A DNA stretch of 64,000 nt from JAJRRS01 sp965230275 (GTDB lineage: Bacteria; Planctomycetota; Phycisphaerae; Phycisphaerales; Phycisphaeraceae): the NCBI GenBank assembly GCA_965230275.1, contig CBDDKO010000002.1, positions 3,720,001 to 3,784,000 on the forward strand, given 5' to 3'. Position numbers and translations under genes: made by a program. Within the stretch, counting starts at the first letter, position 1; each line of letters opens with the position of its first letter. This document shows, piece by piece, positions 23,907 through 32,315 of this stretch. Below the pieces are notes generated by a model, which had not been told where the DNA came from, did not search any database, and saw only the letters and a program-made list of their open reading frames with translations.

Positions 23907-25460
23907 ATGAATATCCGCTTTGTCATCCGAGAACTCGGCCTGCTCATGGTAGTGCTGTGCCTGTGCATGGTGGCCGTGGCGGGCTCGGCGGCATGGAAGT
24001 GGGCAGAGGGCGATAGCAACGAGCGTGTCGCCATGCTGGCGCTACTGATGAGCGCGGCGGTAGGGGCGGTGTTGGGTCTGTTCTTCTGGCTGTTCGGCAG
24101 CCGCAGCGGACAAGATTATCTTGGCCGTCGCGAGGCGTTGTTGCTGGTCGGTATGAGCTGGCTGCTGGGCGCTGCGGTGGCGGGCTTACCGTTCTACCTC
24201 TGGGCCGTCCTGGAGAAGGCGATATACATCGACCACCCGTTCGGCGAGTTCAGCGCCTGCTACTTCGAAGCGATGAGCGGCCTGACCACCACCGGCGCGA
24301 CCGTCCTGGGCGATATCCAGCAGGTCCCCAAAGGCCTGCTGCTGTGGCGTTCGCTGACGCACTGGCTCGGCGGATTGGGCATCGTCGTGTTGTTCGTCGC
24401 CGTGCTGCCGACGCTGGGTGTGGGCGGTAAGAAGCTCTTCGCCGTCGAAGCGACGGGCCCCAAGCAAGAGGGCGGGGTGCGTCCGCGCATCGCCGACACG
24501 GCCCGCACACTCTGGATGGTCTATCTGGGCCTGACCCTGGCCGCGATCCTTGCGCTACGCCTGACCGGTGCGATGGGGTGGTTCGACAGCATCTGCCACG
24601 CGTTCTCCACCGTCTCGACCGGCGGGCTCAGCACACGCGATGCCAGCATCGGGCACTACGACTCGGTCGCCGTGGACATAATCTGCATCGTCTTCATGCT
24701 GCTCGCCGGTGTGAACTTCGCCTTGTTCTACTCGCTGGCGCGCGGGAAGTTCATCAACGTCTTCCGCGATACCGAATTACGTGTCTACCTCGTGCTGAAG
24801 GTCATTGTGGCCATCGTCGTTGCCTTCAACCTACTGGGCCAGACCATTAATAGCACCGGCGGTCGCGTCATCGAAGAGGCCCACGCCGGCCAGGCCATCC
24901 AGTACGGCGCGTTCCAGACCGTCGCGCTGCACACCGGCACAGGGTTCGTTACCGCCGACTACGACGTCTGGCCCTTCCTCTCGCGCGTCATGCTTGTCGG
25001 GCTGATGTTCGTCGGCGGCTGCGCCGGATCGACCGCCGGCGGGATCAAGGTCATCAGGCTTTGGGTCGCGCTGAAGGTCATGGGGGCCGAGCTCGAAAAA
25101 ATGTTCCGCCCCAATGTCGTCCGGCCATTCAAGGTCGGCAACAGCGTGCTTGACAACGAAACCGCGGCGTCGGCGGTCGTCTACTTCCTGACCATCCTCG
25201 TGATGTTCGGCATCGGCGCGTTCCTCATCGGCGAGTTCGAGGCGCGGGCCGGCGAGCCCGACTTCCTCACCGCCATGAGCGCCAGCATCTCCACCCTCTG
25301 CAACGTCGGGCCGGGCCTCCACGGCGTCGGGCCCACCCAGAACTACGGCTGGTTCAGCCCCGGCAGCCTGACCGTCATGTCCCTGCTCATGGCCCTGGGC
25401 CGGCTCGAGGTCTTCACCCTCCTGGTCCTGTTCCTGCCGAGGTTCTGGAAGTCCGACTGA
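23907..25460 (+). CDS. trkH: Trk potassium uptake channel subunit TrkH
   Basis: Membrane channel of the Trk system. The 517-residue protein has about ten to twelve membrane segments and the four degenerate K+-filter loops: MSGLTTTGATVL, FSTVSTGGLS, LHTGTGFVT and SISTLCNVGPG. The open frame reaches back to 23757 through the repeat region, but the ATG at 23907 begins a typical N-terminus (MNIRFVIRELGLL). No ordinary ribosome site is present because the heptamers run up to the start. It works with TrkA directly upstream. Confidence 0.93.
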   Translation: MNIRFVIRELGLLMVVLCLCMVAVAGSAAWKWAEGDSNERVAMLALLMSAAVGAVLGLFFWLFGSRSGQDYLGRREALLLVGMSWLLGAAVAGLPFYLWAVLEKAIYIDHPFGEFSACYFEAMSGLTTTGATVLGDIQQVPKGLLLWRSLTHWLGGLGIVVLFVAVLPTLGVGGKKLFAVEATGPKQEGGVRPRIADTARTLWMVYLGLTLAAILALRLTGAMGWFDSICHAFSTVSTGGLSTRDASIGHYDSVAVDIICIVFMLLAGVNFALFYSLARGKFINVFRDTELRVYLVLKVIVAIVVAFNLLGQTINSTGGRVIEEAHAGQAIQYGAFQTVALHTGTGFVTADYDVWPFLSRVMLVGLMFVGGCAGSTAGGIKVIRLWVALKVMGAELEKMFRPNVVRPFKVGNSVLDNETAASAVVYFLTILVMFGIGAFLIGEFEARAGEPDFLTAMSASISTLCNVGPGLHGVGPTQNYGWFSPGSLTVMSLLMALGRLEVFTLLVLFLPRFWKSD

Positions 25461-25544
25461 CCGCCCTTGACCCGGCCGCCTAGACCCTGAACAATACCCC
25501 ACACATGCCCGGCCCTTCGCTCCGCTCAGAGCCGGCGTTAACTG

Positions 25545-25575
25545 GACCCGATACCCGATACCCGATACCCGACTT
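25545..25575. repeat. heptamer repeat (GATACCC) upstream of nuoI
   Basis: Four units of GATACCC or a close variant, ending at the nuoI start. Confidence 0.75.
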
Positions 25576-26121
25576 ATGCCCATCACCGACCAGGACATCG
25601 TCAACGTTGATATGCCCAAGCTGACCCCGGCCCAGGCCTTCTACCTGCCCGAGGTCTTCAAGGGGCTGGGCACCACGTTCAAGCACATCACCCGTGCCGT
25701 CGCCCGGGGTAAGGGCAACCTGACCATGGCCTACCCCGAGGAACGCCGTGAGGACATGCCCGTCGAAGAAGGCGGCATGCACGTCGGCAACTTCCGCGGC
25801 GTCCACCGCCTTAACCGCGACGAGCAGGGCCGGGTCCGCTGCGTCGCCTGCTTCATGTGCGCCACCGCCTGCCCCGCCAACTGCATCCACATCGAGGGCA
25901 CCGAGGCCCCCTGGGACGACCGCGAAAAATACCCCGCCAAGTTCGACCTCGACGAGCTCCGCTGCATCTTCTGCGGCATGTGCGAGGAGGCCTGCCCCGT
26001 CGACGCCATCGAATTGACTCAGGCCTACGACGTCGTCGGCCTGTCACGCCAGGAAATGATCTTCGACAAACAAAAGCTACTCGCCGTCTACGACGCCACC
26101 ATCGACGGCAAGCCGATGTGA
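25576..26121 (+). CDS. nuoI: NADH-quinone oxidoreductase subunit I (NuoI)
   Basis: Electron-transfer subunit of respiratory complex I. The 181-residue protein carries two 4Fe-4S sites: Cys89, 92, 95, 99 (CVACFMCATACP) and Cys130, 133, 136, 140 (CIFCGMCEEACP), as in all NuoI. The N-terminus (FYLPEVFKGLGTTFKHI) is the amphipathic membrane-contact helix. No other complex I gene is nearby: trkH is upstream and an unknown gene downstream. Either nuo genes are scattered in this genome or this is an extra copy. Confidence 0.93.
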   Translation: MPITDQDIVNVDMPKLTPAQAFYLPEVFKGLGTTFKHITRAVARGKGNLTMAYPEERREDMPVEEGGMHVGNFRGVHRLNRDEQGRVRCVACFMCATACPANCIHIEGTEAPWDDREKYPAKFDLDELRCIFCGMCEEACPVDAIELTQAYDVVGLSRQEMIFDKQKLLAVYDATIDGKPM

Positions 26122-26146
26122 GCGAATCATATTCACGGCACATTAC

Positions 26147-26584
26147 GTGCTCAATGGAACCATTGAAACATCGGTTAGCCCACTCATGCGGCGTAAGGTA
26201 CTGCAAGATTTTGCGAACACCATTTGCCAGATGTTCGTCGGCTGGAGCATGGGCGATGACGCCGAGACGTTGGCAGAGATTGGCGAAGGCGTGATCCTGA
26301 TCGATTTGCTTGCTGGCACAGCATCTGCCAACGGCCGCGCAATCAATCTCTGGATAACCGGTGAGCTTCAAGCTTGGTTCCTGGGGCGTTTAGACATATC
26401 CACTATTGACCGCTCGCTGGTCAACTCTGCGGTCTTGGAGGTTGCCTTCATAACCGAGCCTGTCCCTCAAAAGAAGCGACGCGGGACGATTTTTAGTTGG
26501 AAGTGTCGTTCGGCTATCGTGACTGACGAACTCAAGTACGAAGGCGAACTCATCGATACCCACACATGGATGGGAGTGGGCTAG
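26147..26584 (+). CDS. hypothetical protein, possibly acquired
   Basis: A 145-residue soluble protein I do not recognise, starting with GTG. It lacks a signal peptide, cysteine motif or repeat. Its base composition is clearly lower in GC than nuoI before and the nucleosidase after it, with different codon choice, which suggests transfer. It sits 25 bases after nuoI without an evident promoter. The size and composition would suit an orphan immunity-type protein, but there is no toxin partner, so that is only a guess. Confidence 0.5.
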   Translation: MLNGTIETSVSPLMRRKVLQDFANTICQMFVGWSMGDDAETLAEIGEGVILIDLLAGTASANGRAINLWITGELQAWFLGRLDISTIDRSLVNSAVLEVAFITEPVPQKKRRGTIFSWKCRSAIVTDELKYEGELIDTHTWMGVG

Positions 26585-26723
26585 CCATCGGCTGCAGTTA
26601 CCCGGCGACGCTCGCGAGATCATTGCGCGGCGAGCCAATAGACGTATAGCTGAGCGGGGGGAACGATTATCTTTAGGCAATCCGTGATAACGTGGTAAAA
26701 TGCTGTGTTACGCAGGAGACACC

Positions 26724-27527
26724 ATGACCGGCCCCATCGACGCTAAAGCCCCACGACCCGAACGCCTGGATATCGCCCGCGACTGGCTGCCCCGCTACAC
26801 CGGCATGCCTATCGAGGGCTTCGGGGACTACATCCTCCTGACCAACTTCCGCAGCTACCTGCACGCCTTCGCCGAACGCTTCGGTTGCGAGATCGTCGGC
26901 GAGGAACGCCCCATGCAGTGCGCAACCAATTCAGAAGGCCTGAGCATGATCAACTTCGGGATCGGCTCGGCCAACGCCGCCACCATCATGGACCTGCTCA
27001 GCGCACGCAACCCCAAGGCCGTGCTCTTCCTGGGGAAGTGCGGCGGGCTCAAACACTCCACCGAGATCGGCCACTTCGTCCTGCCCATCGCCGCGATCCG
27101 TGGCGAAGGCACCAGCGACGACTACTTCCCCCCCGAGGTCCCCGCGCTCCCGTCGTTCAAGCTCCACAAGTTCGTCTCCGACAAGATCGTCGCGCGCGGC
27201 TACGAGTACCGCACCGGCGTCGTCTTCACCACCAACCGCCGGATGTGGGAACACGACCAGCGCTTCCTTGACCGGCTCCACGCCGCCAGCGCACTCGCCA
27301 TCGACATGGAGACCGCCACCGTCTTCATCGTCGGCCACTACAACCAGATCGCACGCGGCGCCCTGCTGATGGTCTCCGACGTCCCCAACACGCCCGAGGG
27401 CGTCAAGACCGAGGCGTCCGACATCAAGGTCACCAGCGAGTTCGCCGGCCTGCACCTGGAGTTGGGCATCGAAGCCATGAGCGAGATCAGCGAAAAGGGC
27501 GAGATGATCAAGCACTTTACGTATTAG
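26724..27527 (+). CDS. amn: AMP nucleosidase
   Basis: Splits AMP to adenine and ribose 5-phosphate, or acts on a related nucleoside. The 267-residue protein matches the catalytic half of Amn and the short single-domain AMP nucleosidases: MINFGIGSANAATIMDLL, FLGKCGGLK, IRGEGTSDDYFPPEVPAL, and the substrate Glu in AIDMETATVF. GCAGGAGAC lies just before the chosen ATG; an in-frame ATG at 26700 is less likely. It is 8 kb outside the island, so a link to the ADP-ribose cluster is not supported by position. Confidence 0.88.
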   Translation: MTGPIDAKAPRPERLDIARDWLPRYTGMPIEGFGDYILLTNFRSYLHAFAERFGCEIVGEERPMQCATNSEGLSMINFGIGSANAATIMDLLSARNPKAVLFLGKCGGLKHSTEIGHFVLPIAAIRGEGTSDDYFPPEVPALPSFKLHKFVSDKIVARGYEYRTGVVFTTNRRMWEHDQRFLDRLHAASALAIDMETATVFIVGHYNQIARGALLMVSDVPNTPEGVKTEASDIKVTSEFAGLHLELGIEAMSEISEKGEMIKHFTY

Positions 27528-27596
27528 GGTTCAGGGTTTGGGGATCAGGGATCGGCGTTAGCTCCTGATCCCTGATCCCTGAACCCAGTACCCTAT
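27527..27596. repeat. inverted heptamer array downstream of amn
   Basis: Left arm built of GGGTTCA/GGGATCA units, right arm TGATCCC, TGATCCC, TGAACCC. The arms are complementary and can form a long hairpin after the stop codon. Confidence 0.75.
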
Positions 27597-27648
27597 TTCC
27601 CCTGTCATTTTCCCCGCCGGCGCCCGACTAACCCACTGAGGGCCGTGT

Positions 27649-28857
27649 ATGCATCTATACGCCGCGATATTCGGAGCCGGGACGGTCGGGCCGTTCGCCT
27701 CCCGCGCATTTATCCCCGCCTTTATCACGGCGGCGTTGCTGCGGTTCGCGCCCGAGTACGCGCCGTGGTTCCCCGATGACATTGCGGCCATCGCCGATCA
27801 GGCGCCGACCTGGTTCACCTGTAACACCACCCTGATCATCCTCGGCCTGCTCTCCGTGTTCGAGGTCGCCGCGACCAAGAGCCCGGACCTCCGCGCGATA
27901 TATCAGGAGGTCGATCCCTACGCCAAATCGCTGCTTGCCTTCATCACCTACCTCGGCGTCGCCGGGACGCAGGACGTCGAGTTCATCGAGAGCGTCACGC
28001 AGCAGGCCGGTTACGCCGACATGCTGCCCGCCTTCATGATCGGCCTGGGGGTGCTCTGGCTGAGCATGCTCCGCGCCCACGCCATGATCTTCCTCACCGA
28101 CATTGATGACGCCGACGACCTGCGCATCCAGGGCCTGATCAGCTGGGCAGAGGATGTCTGGGCGTTCTTCGGCCCGGTGTTGCTGCTGCTTTTCCCGATC
28201 GTGATGCTGATCCTCATCGGCATCGTCGCCGGCATCCTCGCCGTGATGCGCCGCCGCGCCGTGATCAAGGATGAGCAGTCCAAGATCGCATGCGCCCATT
28301 GCGGCCAGATGATCTACGGCTCCGCCCTGCGCTGCTTTGCCTGTGACACGCCGAATCCCCAGCCGCGCGCCATCAACTTCATCGGCCGAAGCCTCGACAA
28401 GCCTGCGCCCGACGCGGCCTCGATGCCCTACAGCCTCGTCCGCAAGCAGCGCTGCCCCGTTTGCGCCACACGCCTGCCCAAGCGCGATGTCCATCAGACA
28501 TGTAAAACGTGCGGCCACGAGCTGTTCACAGACCCCGGCTTCGCCAGGTCCTACCTCTACAGGCTCGATAAGCGCCTGCCGATCGTGCTGCTGATCTGCT
28601 TCGCCTTCAGCCTCGTCCCGGTCATCGGGCTGATCCCCGGCGTCATCTACTACCGGCTCACGCTCGTCGGGCCGCTGCGCCGCTACCTCCCACGCACCCA
28701 GGCGATCCTGCTGCGCTGGGTCGTGCGCGTGGCCATCTTCCTGCTGATCATGATCCAGTGGTTCCCCGGCGTCGGCGGCCTGGTCGTCCCCGCCATGGCC
28801 CTGCTGAACTACGGCGTCTACCGCTTGATGTTCCGCCGAGCCCTGCGGATCGATTGA
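27649..28857 (+). CDS. multi-pass membrane protein with central zinc ribbons
   Basis: A 402-residue protein of unknown function. The N-terminal half has four or five membrane segments (about 20-40, 55-75, 100-115, 120-145, 180-205). The central cytoplasmic part has two or three CxxC-type zinc knuckles (CAHCGQMIYGSALRCFAC; CPVCATRLP; CKTCGHELF). The C-terminal part has three more hydrophobic segments. The start SRAFIPAFITA resembles DUF4126-type proteins, but I am not certain. It is probably transcribed alone. The long mirror frame on the other strand is an effect of GC-rich codons. Confidence 0.7.
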   Translation: MHLYAAIFGAGTVGPFASRAFIPAFITAALLRFAPEYAPWFPDDIAAIADQAPTWFTCNTTLIILGLLSVFEVAATKSPDLRAIYQEVDPYAKSLLAFITYLGVAGTQDVEFIESVTQQAGYADMLPAFMIGLGVLWLSMLRAHAMIFLTDIDDADDLRIQGLISWAEDVWAFFGPVLLLLFPIVMLILIGIVAGILAVMRRRAVIKDEQSKIACAHCGQMIYGSALRCFACDTPNPQPRAINFIGRSLDKPAPDAASMPYSLVRKQRCPVCATRLPKRDVHQTCKTCGHELFTDPGFARSYLYRLDKRLPIVLLICFAFSLVPVIGLIPGVIYYRLTLVGPLRRYLPRTQAILLRWVVRVAIFLLIMIQWFPGVGGLVVPAMALLNYGVYRLMFRRALRID

Positions 28858-28906
28858 CACGCGTGGTATGATGCCCAGGTAGACAGAAGTCACAGAGGCT
28901 ACTAAA

Positions 28907-28931
28907 TAACCCGCCCGCCACGCGGGCGCGG
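28907..28931. repeat. REP family A variant copy upstream of the FIST gene
   Basis: Two bases differ from the family A consensus. It is an isolated unit in the gap between the membrane protein and FIST genes. Confidence 0.75.
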
Positions 28932-28961
28932 TCCGCTTTGATCACGCGCCCAGGATTCAGC

Positions 28962-30185
28962 ATGCCCCGCAGCTCGCAAGCAAACCTGACGTTTGCCTCC
29001 GCGATGAGCGACGTGCCCACGTCGGCCGACGCCACCGGCGAGCTGCTCTACACGCTTACCAAGCAGCTTGACGCACCACACGCCGATCTGGTCGTCGTCT
29101 TCGCTACCCCGCATCATGCCGACAGCCTCAAGCAAGCCTGTGACCACTTAGCCGATGCGCTCGGTCCGCGCGTGATCCTCGGCTGCACCTGCAGCGGGGT
29201 GATCGGGATCTGCCATGAGATGCAAGAGGGGCCTGGCATCAGCGTCCTGGCCGGCGTGTTGCCGGGCGCTGCGCTGCAGGCGTTCAGTTATGAGCAGTTC
29301 GATTGGCCCGCCGTGCTGGATGCCCCGTCCGCCCTGCGTGACACGATCAACCTGAGCGATGACCCCAACAGCGAGGACGGCGAGCCCCGGGTGATCCTCA
29401 TGCTCGCCGATCCTTTCAGCACGCCCATGGTCAAGCTCCTCCCGGCGTATGCCGACGCCTTCGGGCCCGTCCCGGTCATCGGCGGCATGGCCAGCGGCGC
29501 GCAGCAATCCGGGCAGAACCGGCTGGTCCTGAACGGCCAGGTCATGAGCGAGGGCGCGGTTGGCGTCGCCATCGGCGGACGTGTCGATGTCCAGACCACC
29601 GTCAGCCAGGGATGTCGGCCGATCGGTTCGCCGATGGTCATCACCGACAGCCACCGCCACATCGTCAAGTCACTCGGTGGGCGCAAGCCGCTTCAGGTCA
29701 TGCGCGAACTCGCCGCCGACCTGCCACGCGAGGACCGTGAGCTGATCCAGAACAACGGCCTGCATATCGGCCGGGTCATCAATGAGTACAAGTCACGCTT
29801 CGGACGGGGCGACTTCCTGATCCGCAACATGATCGGCGTCGATGCCGAGGACGGCTACATCGCCATCGGTGACACGCGCGTCCGTACCGGGCAGACCGTC
29901 CAGTTCCATCTTCGTGACGCACGCAGCGCCGAAGACGACCTGCGCATGATGCTCGACGCCCAGCGGGTCCACGGCGACGCCGAGGGTGTCTTGCTGTTCA
30001 CATGTACCGGCCGGGGCGAGAACCTGTTCGACCATCCTCACGCCGACGCCGGGATGGTCCACGACGCGATCGGCCCCGTGCCCATCGCCGGGGCGTTCTG
30101 CGCCGGCGAGATCGGCCCCGTTGCCCACCAGAGCTACCTCCACGGCCACACCGCCAGCCTCGCGGTGTTTAGGCGTGGTGGCTAG
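28962..30185 (+). CDS. FIST-domain signal sensor protein
   Basis: A 407-residue protein with the FIST N and FIST C domains, predicted to bind small ligands such as amino acids in signal pathways. Characteristic segments are GCTCSGVIG (N domain), VIGGMASG, NRLVLNGQVMSEGAVGVAI and, at the end, GENLFDHPHADA and GAFCAGEIGPV. No output domain is fused, so it must act through a partner. The frame opens at TTG 28938; ATG 28962 with CAGGA 7 bases upstream is preferred. Confidence 0.88.
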   Translation: MPRSSQANLTFASAMSDVPTSADATGELLYTLTKQLDAPHADLVVVFATPHHADSLKQACDHLADALGPRVILGCTCSGVIGICHEMQEGPGISVLAGVLPGAALQAFSYEQFDWPAVLDAPSALRDTINLSDDPNSEDGEPRVILMLADPFSTPMVKLLPAYADAFGPVPVIGGMASGAQQSGQNRLVLNGQVMSEGAVGVAIGGRVDVQTTVSQGCRPIGSPMVITDSHRHIVKSLGGRKPLQVMRELAADLPREDRELIQNNGLHIGRVINEYKSRFGRGDFLIRNMIGVDAEDGYIAIGDTRVRTGQTVQFHLRDARSAEDDLRMMLDAQRVHGDAEGVLLFTCTGRGENLFDHPHADAGMVHDAIGPVPIAGAFCAGEIGPVAHQSYLHGHTASLAVFRRGG

Positions 30186-30287
30186 TGACTGGTGACTAGT
30201 GGCTGGTGTTTTGCGTCTCAGCAACCGTCGATGATGATAGTGGATATTGACACTTTATCCGTTCTGTTCTTTACTTAGATGATCCGG

Positions 30288-30352
30288 TCTCCCAGCCACC
30301 AGCCACCAGCCACCAGCCACCAGCCACCAGCCACCAGTCACCAGTCACCAGA
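30288..30352. repeat. heptamer array (CCAGCCA), with inverted partner near 30173-30205
   Basis: About nine tandem units of CCAGCCA, passing into CCAGTCA. The region 30173-30205, after the FIST stop, has the complementary units (TGGCTAG, TGACTGG), so the two can pair across about 85 bases. Confidence 0.75.
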
Positions 30353-30363
30353 CGCCAACCACC

Positions 30364-30762
30364 ATGTCCCCCTCCCTCCTCGCCGACCTCGTCTTGATCC
30401 TGCACACGGCCTTCATCGGGTTCGTTGTGTTCGGCCTGCTGCTGATCCTGATCGGCGGTGCGCTGCGGTGGCGCTGGGTGCACAACCGGTGGTTCAGGAT
30501 CGCGCACCTGCTGGCGATCGGCATCGTGGTGGGACAGGCGTGGTTCGGGATCATGTGCCCGCTGACGACCTGGGAGAACAACCTGCGCCGCCAGGCGGGC
30601 CAGTCGGTTTACGAGCAGGGCTTCATCGCGGATCACCTCCATCGATTGATCTTTTTCGAGGCATCGCCCTGGGTGTTCAACTTGTGCTACACGCTCTTCG
30701 GCCTGCTCGTCGTGCTCGGATTCTGGCTCGTGAAACCTAACTGGCGTCCTGGCAAGGACTGA
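30364..30762 (+). CDS. DUF2784 membrane protein
   Basis: A 132-residue inner-membrane protein with four hydrophobic helices (about 8-30, 43-62, 80-98, 103-122). It has the DUF2784 layout: LHTAFIGFVVFGLLLIL near the start, CPLTTWEN after helix 2, and an NxLR...YEQGFI stretch. Function unknown for the family. The start lies 12 bases after the heptamer array. Confidence 0.85.
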   Translation: MSPSLLADLVLILHTAFIGFVVFGLLLILIGGALRWRWVHNRWFRIAHLLAIGIVVGQAWFGIMCPLTTWENNLRRQAGQSVYEQGFIADHLHRLIFFEASPWVFNLCYTLFGLLVVLGFWLVKPNWRPGKD

Positions 30763-30859
30763 CAGCAGGCACGCCGTCAAGGCGGGACGGCTGGGTAAAA
30801 ACAGGCGGATGGGTGTAATGGTGGATAACTACACGCTTATCCGGACTCCCGGATTTTCC

Positions 30860-30888
30860 TTGGTTTTCCCGACCCGTTTAGGCATAAT
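30860..30888 (+). promoter_or_regulatory. promoter of hpf
   Basis: TTGGTT (30860-30865) and CATAAT (30883-30888), spacer 17 bases, 54 bases before the hpf start. Confidence 0.5.
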
Positions 30889-30942
30889 ATACGTAGTTAG
30901 CTTGTGTCACCGACCACCTCTTTTAACCATCGGAGAAGACGC

Positions 30943-31293
30943 ATGCAGATCCAAGTAGTGGGCGATCATCTGGACGTAACACCGAGCCTAGCTGAGTACG
31001 CCAAGCACCGTATCGAACTCTCCCTTGACCGATTTGAAGACCACGTCCGCGACGTCACCGTCCGCATGGACGACATCAGCGGCCCGCACGGCCCGGGCAC
31101 CAAGCGGTGTCATATGGAAGTGCACTTCTATCACCGTGACCCGGTCATTGTCGAGCAGAAACACACCGACATCTACACCGCTGTGGACAAGGGCGCTACC
31201 CGCCTGAAACGCACGGTCCGGCGTCATATCAACCGGATCCGTGATGCACGACGTTCCGCATCCAGGGCCTCGCACCATACGGCTGTGGCCTAA
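30943..31293 (+). CDS. hpf: ribosome hibernation promoting factor, short form
   Basis: Binds the 30S decoding region to silence or pair ribosomes in stress or stationary phase. The 116-residue protein is the short form: MQIQVVGDHLDVTPSLAEYAKHRI, a middle strand segment, and VVVEQK-like VIVEQKHTDIYTAVDKGATRLKRTVRR with the basic rRNA-binding helix. The tail (RRSASRASHH) is basic. The frame opens 13 codons earlier, but GGAGAAG lies just before this ATG. A terminator follows. Confidence 0.9.
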   Translation: MQIQVVGDHLDVTPSLAEYAKHRIELSLDRFEDHVRDVTVRMDDISGPHGPGTKRCHMEVHFYHRDPVIVEQKHTDIYTAVDKGATRLKRTVRRHINRIRDARRSASRASHHTAVA

Positions 31294-31394
31294 GACAGTG
31301 GCGCGGCTGTTTGGCCGTGCACGGCATGAAACGTAAGACATGATGATGTGCGCGCATCGTTTGCACGCATGGTTAATGCATCCCTTTCCATAAG

Positions 31395-31422
31395 CCCACG
31401 GTCCGCCCGTGGGTTTTTTTTT
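31395..31422 (+). terminator. rho-independent terminator after hpf
   Basis: Stem CCCACGG/CCGTGGG with a 5-base loop followed by nine T. Confidence 0.88.
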
Positions 31423-31514
31423 ATTGCCGCAGGCTGTAGACACGATAAGCGGCCGCTCTCCTCTCGATAGCTGCACGTTTGAGCGTTATGAGTCATCTCT
31501 GTCGCATCGTTTCT

Positions 31515-31590
31515 TGTCACCCCCGCGCAGGCGGGGATCCAGGTATTGGTTTAATGACGATTCTGGATCCCCGCCTGCGCGGGAATGACA
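31515..31590. repeat. 76-bp near-perfect inverted repeat (MITE-like)
   Basis: Two 28-base arms (31515-31542 and 31563-31590) around a 20-base centre. The arms read CTGGATCCCCGCCTGCGCGG toward the outside, with only a GG/AA difference. Related palindromes ending GGGAATGACA are scattered in many bacterial genomes. Confidence 0.8.
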
Positions 31591-31681
31591 GCGATAAAAC
31601 ACACACAGCGGGCTATCACACAGCGGGATGACGACGGACCACAGCCTCTTGACATCAGACATCAGGACCACCGCCGCGCAT

Positions 31682-31707
31682 AAAAAACCCCACATCAGAA
31701 TGCGGGG
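31682..31707 (-). terminator. terminator of the minus-strand hypothetical gene
   Basis: On the minus strand, CCCCGCAT/ATGTGGGG closes a short loop and runs into six T. Confidence 0.8.
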
Positions 31708-31775
31708 CTAGATGATGCGCTTGCATCAAAAGGAGAGCGAGTTGGAATCCGGGTCGCGGTGTCTGTGTGTGTGAC

Positions 31776-32288
31776 TTACTGCAGTGAGTAGGCGGGCGTC
31801 TTGCCGGGCTGTTGTGTGATCGAAGGCTTGACGGTTCGTCTTTTGCGCTTGACGGGGCGAAGCCTTGGTGTGAGCCAACGAGTTGCTTCGACCAGTTCGA
31901 GCCTTGGCGTCGGCGGGGCGTAGGGGTCGTGGTGGCCCGTGTCCGTCGGCCGGGTCAGTGTCATGACCGGGTTGGCGGTGGCATAAGCAGTCTCGCGACG
32001 CATGCGCTGGATGATCCGGTCGGCCAGTTCGGTGCTGCCCACGACCGGCCCGCCCGCCAGCCTGGCGATCGAATCATTGACGCGCGACCAGAGACGGTAG
32101 GGGCTCTCGTCGGTCGGGATGATCAGCATGACCCGCCGACCAGCGTGTTCGGTGGTAGTGCAGCCGTCTCTATCCATCGTGCCGACACAACCCGAGTCGT
32201 TGATGTCCGCAGACGGTCGACATCTAACGCAGACGTTGTCATCAACGGCTGCGAGGCAGAGAGTCAGGATGGTGTGCGATGCGTTCAT
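31776..32288 (-). CDS. hypothetical protein
   Basis: A 170-residue protein with no family I know. The N-terminus MNASHTILTLCLAAVDD is weakly hydrophobic and may be an export signal. Four cysteines in residues 18-45 could form disulfides, and the C-terminus is very basic (RLRPVKRKRRTVK). The frame opens 9 codons upstream at 32315; ATG 32288 suits the signal-like start better. A good terminator lies 70 bases downstream, which supports that it is expressed. Confidence 0.55.
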   Translation of the reverse strand: MNASHTILTLCLAAVDDNVCVRCRPSADINDSGCVGTMDRDGCTTTEHAGRRVMLIIPTDESPYRLWSRVNDSIARLAGGPVVGSTELADRIIQRMRRETAYATANPVMTLTRPTDTGHHDPYAPPTPRLELVEATRWLTPRLRPVKRKRRTVKPSITQQPGKTPAYSLQ

Positions 32289-32315
32289 GGTTAGGTCAGT
32301 GACATCACCGGTCAA

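Noticed and set aside
26147..26584. Toxin-immunity pair
   Set aside because: No toxin gene beside it; only base composition and size suggest the idea.
26724..27527. AMP nucleosidase as part of the ADP-ribose system
   Set aside because: It could use AMP from ADP-ribose breakdown, but it lies 8 kb outside the island with unrelated genes between and no operator motif seen.
27655..28893. 412-residue frame opposite the zinc-ribbon membrane protein
   Set aside because: Asp/Gln/His-rich mirror of a protein with clear membrane helices and CxxC pairs on the plus strand.
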